DNA of 22,091 nucleotides from CAWBRT01 sp049519595 (GTDB lineage: Bacteria; Acidobacteriota; Terriglobia; Terriglobales; Acidobacteriaceae): NCBI GenBank assembly GCA_049519595.1, contig JBEKQP010000053.1:1-22091 (forward strand), in the 5' to 3' direction. A program made the position numbers and the translations under genes. Below, piece by piece: positions 14,570-20,426 of the stretch. Position 1 is the stretch's first letter. Each line of letters opens with the position of its first letter. The notes beneath the pieces were generated by a model, which did not search any database, was not told the DNA's origin, and worked only from the letters and a program-made list of their open reading frames with translations.

Positions 14570-17001
14570 TGAATCTCCGATGGATTGCGGGGCCTGTTAG
14601 AACCTCTTGGGTTCACTAGCATTTCGTGCTTGAGTAGCGGTATGTCGGCATCTTCCAAAAGCCGCATCTCCAACAGTGCCATCAGGAAGGAAAGGGTAGA
14701 CTCGGCTCCCTGGTTTTCGTTGGCTCGGTCGGGATGCAAGCCATCCCGGCACCCGCCGGTACTGGAGTCGTAAAGAACGATTTGCAGATCATTGTCGCCC
14801 AGAAACCAGTTAAACGCCGACCATGCCTCCTTCACCCAACGGTCATCTCCGGTCGTGCGAAAGGCCTGCAGGCATGCAGAGACAACGGCTCCTGCCTCGA
14901 CGGGTTGTTGATCGAAGCGGGCTTTGTCGCCACCCTTGCGGTAAAAGCCCTGGGATCCAATGGGTACAAAGTGTCCTTTCAGCTCGCAATGCTGTTTCGT
15001 GACGAACCAATCCAGGGATTCGAGACCAACCGCGAGCATCGATTTGTCGGAAGTGCGCGAAGCGCAAGCTAAGAGAGCTTGTGGCAACCGGGCGTTGGAG
15101 TAAGCGAGAACGTCTTCGAACCAGTTCCACCCCGGCGAGCGGCTGGAAGCGTAAATATCAAGCAGCCGGTGTGCCATCTCGTCTCTCGTCTGAAGAGCCG
15201 CCCTGTCTCCCGGAATGGAGTCAAGGTATTCTTGCAATCCCAGCGTGGCGAAAGCCCATGCGCGGGGACTGGTGAAGGCGCGGATCGCGGGAACGGCAGA
15301 TTCAAAGAGCCGGCCCGCAGTGCCCCTTAACCCTGGAGACTTGGATCGCCCCAGAACGGTTCCCAACGCCCATAATGCGCGCCCATGGCTGTCTTCAGAG
15401 CCCTCGGCTTCGTGCCACTGGCGCTCGTAGCTCAGAAAGTTTCTAAAGCGGCCGGTTGCCGGATTGAACGCGTGCCACAGAAATGCCAGATAGCATGATG
15501 CCGACTTGGCCGACTCAGACACCGCCGTCATTCCAAGCTGTTCCAACAGAATAGCCACGATCAGCGCACGAGCATTGTCATCGGTCGCGTAGCCTTCCCC
15601 GTAATTTGGCACCGTAAATACCGCGTGCTGCAAAAGTCCGGTGTGGTCGGTCATTCGATACAGGTGATCCAGCCTTACGGACGGCAACCTGTCCAGCGTT
15701 CTTTCGGCATTCAAATCCGCAAACGCGATACGCGGAGTTCGCATACGGTCGGAACGGGCGCGTACGAACGAACTCATATAGGACTGGGCGGCCTTGCTCC
15801 AGACCGTGTCGCGCGCATAAAGATAAGCGCGTTTGCGCATGGCATGACGGGTTGCTTCGTTGTCCAGGAGATCAATTGCCGCACTTGCAATCGCATTTGA
15901 ATCGTTAAACGGGACCAAAACCCCGCGGTCGTTATCCAGCAGTTCGGCTGCGTGCCAGTATGGCGTCGAAATGATTGCCTTGCCTGCGCCCAGCGCATAC
16001 GCCAACGTACCCGATACGGCTTGCGCTTCGTAGCGATAAGGAGTGATGTAAATGTCGGCCGACCCAACGAATTGAGCCATCTCTTCAGGAGTAACGAACC
16101 GATTGTGGAATATTACATTGCGTTCGACTCCAAGCTTTCTAGCCAGAGCCTGCAATTGAAGGCGGTATTGGTCCCCTTCGCGACGCCTGATATGCGGATG
16201 GGTAGCACCCGCGATGACGTAGACGACTTCCGGATGCTGAGCAATGATGCGTGGCATTGCTTCTATTACGCTTTCGACCCCCTTATTCGGCGACAACAGT
16301 CCAAACGTGAGTAGCACAGCCTTGCCTTCGGTTCCCGAGGAGTCTTTGTAGTAGTTGGGATCACCAAACGGCAGGTCTGGAATGCCATGCGGAATAAGGT
16401 CGATCTTTTCCTCGGGCACGCGGAAGACTTCTTGCAGGAACCGCGAGGAGAGCTCGCTCATGACTATGAGGCGGTCGGAGAGCGCGGCGATCTCGTCCAT
16501 CACAATACGTTGATTCGCGTCGGGCTCTCGCAGAACCGTATGCAGAGTCGTCACAATTGGCATCTTCAGGCACCGCATCAACCGCAAAATGTGGCTGCCG
16601 GCCGGACCTCCGAAAATGCCGTACTCATGCTGAAGCGAGACCAGATCAACATTGCTGAAGTTAAGAAAGTCGGCGGCATCTTCATAACTGGAAGGATCGC
16701 CCTCCATGAGCTCGAAGCGGACGCGTGCAGGGTAGCTGTAATGCGACCCTGGATCGTTGACCGGCACGGCCAACAATTGGGCTGCTCCGTACTCTGCGCC
16801 GATGGCATCGCATAAGTCTGTTGTAAAGGTCGCGATTCCACACTGTCGCGGTAAATAGTTTCCAATCACTGCTATCCGGCTTGGGAGCGAAGCGCTGGGT
16901 CTCAACCGCAATAACGTTGCGAGCTTTTCTTCGAGTACCGGCGCATGCACCTTGAGTCGAGCCAAGGGGCTTCTCAACGATGCACTCTCTTGTGACGACA
17001 T
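14566..17001 (-). CDS. GT4 glycosyltransferase with C-terminal alpha-toroid-like domain
   Basis: Predicted 811-residue cytosolic protein with two parts. Residues of about 40-415 form a GT-B glycosyltransferase of family GT4: CGIATFT at 54-60, QHEYGIFGG near 124-132, GLLSPNKG at 234-241 and the sugar-nucleotide segment YRYEAQAVSGTLAYALGAG at 322-340. The second Glu of the usual E-x7-E motif appears to be missing. Residues of about 440-800 are helical, with YGEGYATDDNARAL at 467-480, and many Trp/Tyr/Asp motifs typical of alpha/alpha-toroid carbohydrate domains. I recognise this architecture in acidobacterial and proteobacterial genomes but know no assigned product. AAGGAG lies six bases before the ATG. 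It overlaps the GH130 gene by 4 bases and follows the lmo0937 peptide gene, suggesting one operon. Mannose as the sugar is inferred only from GH130. Confidence 0.87.
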   Translation of the reverse strand: MSSQESASLRSPLARLKVHAPVLEEKLATLLRLRPSASLPSRIAVIGNYLPRQCGIATFTTDLCDAIGAEYGAAQLLAVPVNDPGSHYSYPARVRFELMEGDPSSYEDAADFLNFSNVDLVSLQHEYGIFGGPAGSHILRLMRCLKMPIVTTLHTVLREPDANQRIVMDEIAALSDRLIVMSELSSRFLQEVFRVPEEKIDLIPHGIPDLPFGDPNYYKDSSGTEGKAVLLTFGLLSPNKGVESVIEAMPRIIAQHPEVVYVIAGATHPHIRRREGDQYRLQLQALARKLGVERNVIFHNRFVTPEEMAQFVGSADIYITPYRYEAQAVSGTLAYALGAGKAIISTPYWHAAELLDNDRGVLVPFNDSNAIASAAIDLLDNEATRHAMRKRAYLYARDTVWSKAAQSYMSSFVRARSDRMRTPRIAFADLNAERTLDRLPSVRLDHLYRMTDHTGLLQHAVFTVPNYGEGYATDDNARALIVAILLEQLGMTAVSESAKSASCYLAFLWHAFNPATGRFRNFLSYERQWHEAEGSEDSHGRALWALGTVLGRSKSPGLRGTAGRLFESAVPAIRAFTSPRAWAFATLGLQEYLDSIPGDRAALQTRDEMAHRLLDIYASSRSPGWNWFEDVLAYSNARLPQALLACASRTSDKSMLAVGLESLDWFVTKQHCELKGHFVPIGSQGFYRKGGDKARFDQQPVEAGAVVSACLQAFRTTGDDRWVKEAWSAFNWFLGDNDLQIVLYDSSTGGCRDGLHPDRANENQGAESTLSFLMALLEMRLLEDADIPLLKHEMLVNPRGSNRPRNPSEIQ

Positions 17002-17091
17002 TCATATCTCCTTGGTAATCGCAACGGGCGCGAGGCTCATTTAAGCCCTCTGCGCCCTGCAAATTACTCAAACTTGGATTTATTAGATTTC

Positions 17092-17241
17092 CTACAGTAC
17101 CCGCCGGCGTCCGGAAACCAAGTTGAAGATCAGGACTACTACTGCCACAACTAGCAGCAAGTGGATCAAGCCCCCGGCGATATGAAAGCTGAAGCCCAGA
17201 AGCCACAAAACCAGCAGAATCACCATAATTGTCCAAAGCAT
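17092..17241 (-). CDS. lmo0937-family membrane peptide
   Basis: A 49-residue peptide beginning MLWTIMVILLVLWLLGFSFH, then IAGGLIHLLLVVAVVVLIF and ending SGRRRVL. The start MLWTIxVILLVLWLLG, the central GGxIHLLLVVAxVV helix and the basic tail match the lmo0937 family as I recall it: two-helix membrane peptides, widespread and often found near stress genes, without a known activity. GAGGGG lies five bases before the ATG at 17241, and TAG is at 17092-17094. It sits between the SYLF gene and the glycosyltransferase gene on the same strand, probably as part of their transcript. Confidence 0.85.
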   Translation of the reverse strand: MLWTIMVILLVLWLLGFSFHIAGGLIHLLLVVAVVVLIFNLVSGRRRVL

Positions 17242-17266
17242 ATACACCCCTCTTTCCGCATCGTGA

Positions 17267-17297
17267 GCACCCGAGACCGCACATCCTTCTCGGGTGC
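17267..17297 (-). terminator. Possible terminator after the SYLF gene
   Basis: A perfect 10-bp stem (GCACCCGAGA paired with TCTCGGGTGC) with an 11-base loop, 20 bases after the SYLF stop. No T run follows on the minus strand, so it may be a factor-dependent or leaky terminator, or an RNA-processing stem between SYLF and the lmo0937 gene. Confidence 0.45.
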
Positions 17298-17316
17298 ACC
17301 CGCGTTCTAGATCTGA

Positions 17317-18009
17317 CTACTCTTTTGCAGCTATGGCCTCTGCCTTCGCGCTCCGGACTGCATGGAGGAACGACCGCGCCGCAGGTGTCACCGCTACGTT
17401 ACCCATCAGTACTGACCGGGTCGAAACATGAGGTCCGTAGATGGCTCGCATGGAATCGTCGTCGCGACGAATCGCAGCGCCGGTCAACGTCAGTCCAGCA
17501 AAAGCTCCCTTGGCGCGAGAGTAGGTCAGGACTTCGGTATCCAGTTTCCAATCGGTATCGGCCGAAGCATGACGTCCAACCGGTCCAGCGGCTGCCGAGG
17601 CGTCTGCTCCAAGTTGGAATTTACTGGCCAGCAAATGCTGCATGCCTCTTTCGTTCTGGATGATCATGACCAGATCCACGCCCTCGATCCCGATCTGAAA
17701 TCCCCAGCTCCCGCCCGTGATCGCAAAAAACGCCGGCGCACTCCAGCCATCGGCAGTGCGGCATGTAGCTACGCCTCTGCCACCCTCGGCGCCAAACACA
17801 AAGCCGCCCTTGATCATGTGCGGCACCACGGCCACGCACTTTGCGTGTTCCAATACCTCTTCCGGAATGCCCCTGTCGGGTGTGGCCATAATCTCGTGCA
17901 ACACTTTGGCTGCATTGTCCAGCCGATCGTTCGATGATTCGAGCTTCGATTCCGACCAGCCGAACGTGGCCAGACTCAGCAACGCAACTAACAGCATCAA
18001 TTTCTTCAC
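17317..18009 (-). CDS. Exported SYLF (Ysc84-type) lipid-binding domain protein
   Basis: Predicted 230-residue exported protein with a signal peptide (KKLMLLVALLSLATFGWSES) and a SYLF domain, a lipid-binding fold related to yeast Ysc84 and common in bacterial envelopes. Typical motifs are seen: RLDNAAKVLHEIMATPDRGIP (about 29-49), AKCVAVVPHMIKGGFVFGAEGGRGV, WSAPAFFAITGGSWGFQIG, VDLVMIIQNERGMQHLL, and the ending YSRAKGAFAGLTLTGAAI. Members are thought to bind phosphoinositides or other anionic lipids; the bacterial role is not clear. The start is a GTG at 18009 with GAGGC seven bases upstream. It is transcribed away from the first Crp/Fnr gene and has a Crp-type promoter element 77-119 bases upstream. 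The lmo0937, GT4 and GH130 genes follow on the same strand and may be read through. Confidence 0.92.
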   Translation of the reverse strand: MKKLMLLVALLSLATFGWSESKLESSNDRLDNAAKVLHEIMATPDRGIPEEVLEHAKCVAVVPHMIKGGFVFGAEGGRGVATCRTADGWSAPAFFAITGGSWGFQIGIEGVDLVMIIQNERGMQHLLASKFQLGADASAAAGPVGRHASADTDWKLDTEVLTYSRAKGAFAGLTLTGAAIRRDDDSMRAIYGPHVSTRSVLMGNVAVTPAARSFLHAVRSAKAEAIAAKE

Positions 18010-18085
18010 GGTTTCTGCCTCTTTCTTCTAACTCTGCGCCGCGTTTCTTGCTTCGGTTGCATTCGCAACGCACGAGGTATTTCTC

Positions 18086-18128
18086 AAGTTAACGGGTTCA
18101 GACGAAGCTGTCTGAGCAATAACGCTCA
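18086..18128 (-). promoter_or_regulatory. Crp-type class II promoter for the SYLF gene
   Basis: Minus strand: TGAGC-GTTATT-GCTCA (18128-18113), a perfect dyad, then GACAG, with TAACTT at 18091-18086, 29.5 bp from the dyad centre. The predicted start at 18079 gives a leader of about 70 bases to the GTG at 18009. The element is 200 bases upstream of the divergent Crp/Fnr gene and reads away from it. Confidence 0.7.
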
Positions 18129-18272
18129 CATGGCTGACTGCGCATTCTCGGCTGTGTATTCGAAGCGTCTGCCCTGCCGTGATCTATATTGAGGAACTCG
18201 ACATTGGGGCGGAGCGGCGGGCGCCTTCCGCATGCCAAGCAACGTCCAAATCCCGAAGCTCTCGTTGGGGGA

Positions 18273-18278
18273 TATAAT
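18273..18278 (+). promoter_or_regulatory. -10 box of the first Crp/Fnr gene
   Basis: A perfect TATAAT lies 49 bases before the ATG at 18328. No good TTGACA-like -35 and no Crp-type operator stand at the matching distance, so this gene may be expressed at a basal level or need another activator. Confidence 0.5.
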
Positions 18279-18327
18279 TACTTATTCGGCGAGACCAGCA
18301 TAAACGCTCTCCGACTGGGAGATTTCC

Positions 18328-19104
18328 ATGGCCGTCACCCCCTCAGGCATAGTGGTCGCGAAGACAAATCGTAAGACTCGCAAACAGGGCACCCCTTTGC
18401 CTCGAACTAAAGCTCATGGAGCGGAGTTCAACCCGGCAGAGGTTGTTGCGTTACCTGAGGAAATTGCCGCCTTCGACCCTCACATTTTTCTGACAAAACT
18501 CGCGGCTGGAAAAACCGTTCGCCAATACAAAGGTGATGAGTCCGTCTTCTCACAAGGAGATGCTGCGGATGCAGTCTTCTACATCCAGAGCGGCAGGGTG
18601 AAGCTCACGGCAGTTTCCGTTCAGGGCAAAGAAGCCGTGGTTGCAATCCTGCCGGAAGGTAGCTTTTTCGGCGAGGGCTGTTTGGCGGGCCAACCGCTTC
18701 GCATGGCCACCGCCACCGCCGTGCAGCGCGCCTCCATCATTCGAGTGACAAAGCAGGCGATGGTCACATTGCTCCACCAGGAACCGGAATTTGCCGAACG
18801 CTTTCTCGCTTATCTGCTTGCCCGGAACGTTCGCATGGAAGCTGACTTGGTGGATCACCTCTTCAACTCCAGTGAAAAGCGACTGGCTCGACTTCTCCTG
18901 CTGATGGCCAATTTTGGCCAGGAATCCAAGCCGATACCGTTGATCGCGAAAATCAGTCAGGAAACACTGGCCGATATGATCGGCACAACCCGCTCGCGAG
19001 TCAGTTTCTTTCTAAATCGGTTCAGGGACTTGGGCTTTATTGCCTACGACGGCGGCGGCATGCTGATCCACAGCTCACTTGTCAGCGTCGTGCTTCACGA
19101 TTAG
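18328..19104 (+). CDS. Crp/Fnr-family transcription regulator (paralog 1)
   Basis: Predicted 258-residue DNA-binding regulator. It has a basic N-terminal extension of about 45 residues, a cyclic-nucleotide-binding beta-roll (about 55-150) and a C-terminal winged helix-turn-helix (about 175-255). The roll keeps FFGEGCLAGQPLRMATAT (113-130), with Glu and Arg where cAMP-binding members have them; ligand binding is possible but unproven. There is no Cys cluster for an Fe-S centre; Cys 118 is shared with the paralog. The HTH reads SQETLADMIGTTRSRVSFF (210-228): the first Arg of the Crp recognition helix is kept, the following Glu is Ser, and the later Arg is Phe, so a site other than TGTGA is expected. 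GGGAG precedes the ATG. It is divergent from the SYLF gene and 385 bases before its paralog. Confidence 0.93.
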   Translation: MAVTPSGIVVAKTNRKTRKQGTPLPRTKAHGAEFNPAEVVALPEEIAAFDPHIFLTKLAAGKTVRQYKGDESVFSQGDAADAVFYIQSGRVKLTAVSVQGKEAVVAILPEGSFFGEGCLAGQPLRMATATAVQRASIIRVTKQAMVTLLHQEPEFAERFLAYLLARNVRMEADLVDHLFNSSEKRLARLLLLMANFGQESKPIPLIAKISQETLADMIGTTRSRVSFFLNRFRDLGFIAYDGGGMLIHSSLVSVVLHD

Positions 19105-19155
19105 ACCAGATTCGCGGAAAGTACCCGCCAAGGAACCGGGCTTACGGGGTCCCCG

Positions 19156-19175
19156 GCAAACGCTTTGACGTTTGC
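19156..19175 (+). terminator. Possible terminator after the first Crp/Fnr gene
   Basis: GCAAACG-CTTTGA-CGTTTGC, a perfect 7-bp stem with a 6-base loop, 52 bases after the stop codon. No T run follows, so the terminator call is weak. Confidence 0.35.
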
Positions 19176-19406
19176 TGAGGTGACATCCGAACCCGACGGT
19201 GATCTATAGGGGTGCGGCGATCACGGAATCGCTCTCGTGTGCCGCTGTTGTCTCCGCTCAAGTCTCTATATCCGTGGAGCATACCTGCAATCCTCGGCGC
19301 CGGCTTCGGCGTTTCCGTGCTTGCCGGCTACGAAGCCGTAACCTGCGCGAACCCGCGCTCCGGGTCCCCACATCCGCCAACTTTATTTCTCGCTTGCTCT
19401 CCTTTG

Positions 19407-19450
19407 TGAGCGTTATTGACCAGCGCAGCAAGCTATCGGTCCAGTAGGCT
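19407..19450 (+). promoter_or_regulatory. Crp-type class II promoter for the second Crp/Fnr gene
   Basis: Plus strand: TGAGC-GTTATT-GACCA (19407-19422), then G, with TAGGCT at 19445-19450, one base further than in the other elements. Including flanks it matches the SYLF element at 17 of 19 positions. The predicted start near 19457 gives a leader of about 33 bases. It implies autoregulation or control by the first paralog. Confidence 0.6.
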
Positions 19451-19489
19451 GGAGGGTCACTGAACGCTTCGTCGCTCCAGGAGTCGTCT

Positions 19490-20158
19490 ATGGCCAACAA
19501 CAATCTTTCTATCTTTAATCCTGTAGATTTGTTTAAAAGGGTCGACGCTCAAGCGGTCACTCGGGACTACCAAAACAGACAGGTCATCTTCGCACAGGGC
19601 GATAAGGCTGATGCTATGTTCTACATCCAGGATGGCAGTGTGAAGTTGACAGTCGTGTCCAAGGGTGGAAAGAAGGCTGTGATTGCCATATTGCGCCAGG
19701 GTGAATTTTTCGGCGAAGGCTGTCTGGTAAGAAAATCGTTGCGGATGTCTACCGCAACGTCAATTCAGTTCTCCACCGTCGCACGGGTGAAGAAAGCGCC
19801 CCTGGCTCGCATCATTCAGCGAGAGCCCGCTTTTACGAAGATATTTATAGCGTATCTACTATCTCGTATCGGGCGAGTGGAAGAAAAACTTGTAGACCAA
19901 ATTTCCAACTCTAGCGAAAGGCGCTTGGCCAAAATTCTGTTATTGCTGGCAGGCATCGGGTGGCAATCAAAGCCGGCAGAGCCGGTTATCCTGAAGGTAA
20001 GCCAGGAAACACTTGCAGAAATGGTTGGCACCACACGGTCCAGAGTCAGTTACTTCATGAATCGATTCCGAAAGATGGGATTAATCGACTACAACGGCAC
20101 CCTGCAGGTGCACAAAGCGCTGCTCACTCTCTTCTCCACGAGTAAAGATGAGCATTGA
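19490..20158 (+). CDS. Crp/Fnr-family transcription regulator (paralog 2)
   Basis: Predicted 222-residue paralog of the preceding regulator, roughly half identical by eye and without its N-terminal extension. The beta-roll (about 15-110) has FFGEGCLVRKSLRMSTAT at 73-90, again with the Glu and Arg of the ligand loop and a single shared Cys 78. The HTH reads SQETLAEMVGTTRSRVSYFMNRFR (171-194); its contact residues TTRSRVS are identical to those of paralog 1, so both probably bind the same operator. AGGAG stands six bases before the ATG at 19490. Its promoter carries the Crp-type element, so it is likely a target of itself or of the first paralog. The signal sensed cannot be told from sequence. 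The C-terminal tail (FSTSKDEH) is short and polar. Confidence 0.93.
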   Translation: MANNNLSIFNPVDLFKRVDAQAVTRDYQNRQVIFAQGDKADAMFYIQDGSVKLTVVSKGGKKAVIAILRQGEFFGEGCLVRKSLRMSTATSIQFSTVARVKKAPLARIIQREPAFTKIFIAYLLSRIGRVEEKLVDQISNSSERRLAKILLLLAGIGWQSKPAEPVILKVSQETLAEMVGTTRSRVSYFMNRFRKMGLIDYNGTLQVHKALLTLFSTSKDEH

Positions 20159-20174
20159 GCATTGAAAGCATTTT

Positions 20175-20426
20175 TCACCACACCCCTCGAATCGCTCGCC
20201 GAATGATACAGGTAGTGCAACGCAAGGGCAATCCATCGCCGGGCAGGGACGAGCCAATCGCTGAGATCGTAGGCTTTGCGGCATAGAAGCCTTCATCGAA
20301 TCTGGGTAGTGGTGCAGTTTGAATTTCCACAGTGGCCTGCTTTACTCCTACGCATGGAAAGTGGGCAAATAAGCCCGCCTGCGGCGAAGATATTCGCCAC
20401 TGCGTGGCGAAATTGAAATGCTTCAT
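20175..20426 (-). CDS. Possible small ORF overlapping the end of the molybdoenzyme gene
   Basis: An 83-codon frame whose ATG (20426-20424) overlaps the TGA of the molybdopterin subunit gene (20425-20423) as ATGA, the usual sign of translational coupling. The product (MKHFNFATQWRISSPQAGLF at the start, then a Pro/Ile-rich middle and a basic end) resembles nothing I know and has no signal peptide or clear helix pattern. A 7-bp hairpin lies within its first codons. It could be a remnant of a longer gene or a chance frame; I would not rely on it. Confidence 0.25.
   Translation of the reverse strand: MKHFNFATQWRISSPQAGLFAHFPCVGVKQATVEIQTAPLPRFDEGFYAAKPTISAIGSSLPGDGLPLRCTTCIIRRAIRGVW
20393..20411 (-). 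terminator. Stem-loop just after the molybdoenzyme gene
   Basis: TTCGCCA-CTGCG-TGGCGAA, a perfect 7-bp stem with a 5-base loop, 12 bases past the stop codon of the minus-strand gene. No strong T run follows, so termination is plausible but not certain. Confidence 0.4.

Larger units (their letters stand above)
19105..19489. other. Intergenic region between the Crp/Fnr paralogs
   Basis: 385 bases with no convincing gene; the open frames here (62-82 codons) are Arg/Ser-rich and overlap each other. It holds a hairpin shortly after the first regulator gene (19156-19175) and the Crp-type promoter element of the second (19407-19450). The middle part, about 19200-19400, is GC-rich and without a feature I can name. 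Confidence 0.5.

Noticed and set aside
17264..17279. TGAGC-N6-GACCG resembling the Crp-type operator
   Set aside because: It is part of the 10-bp hairpin stem, lacks CAG after the right half, and is only about 30 bases from the lmo0937 start codon, too close for the shared architecture.
18179..18188. GTGATCTATA, repeated at 19199-19208 upstream of the two Crp/Fnr genes
   Set aside because: A 10-base match at different distances from the two start codons, without further flanking similarity; compatible with chance.
19199..19447. An 82-codon frame between the two Crp/Fnr genes
   Set aside because: No recognisable motif or start signal, overlapping frames of equal quality, and it covers the promoter element of the second regulator.
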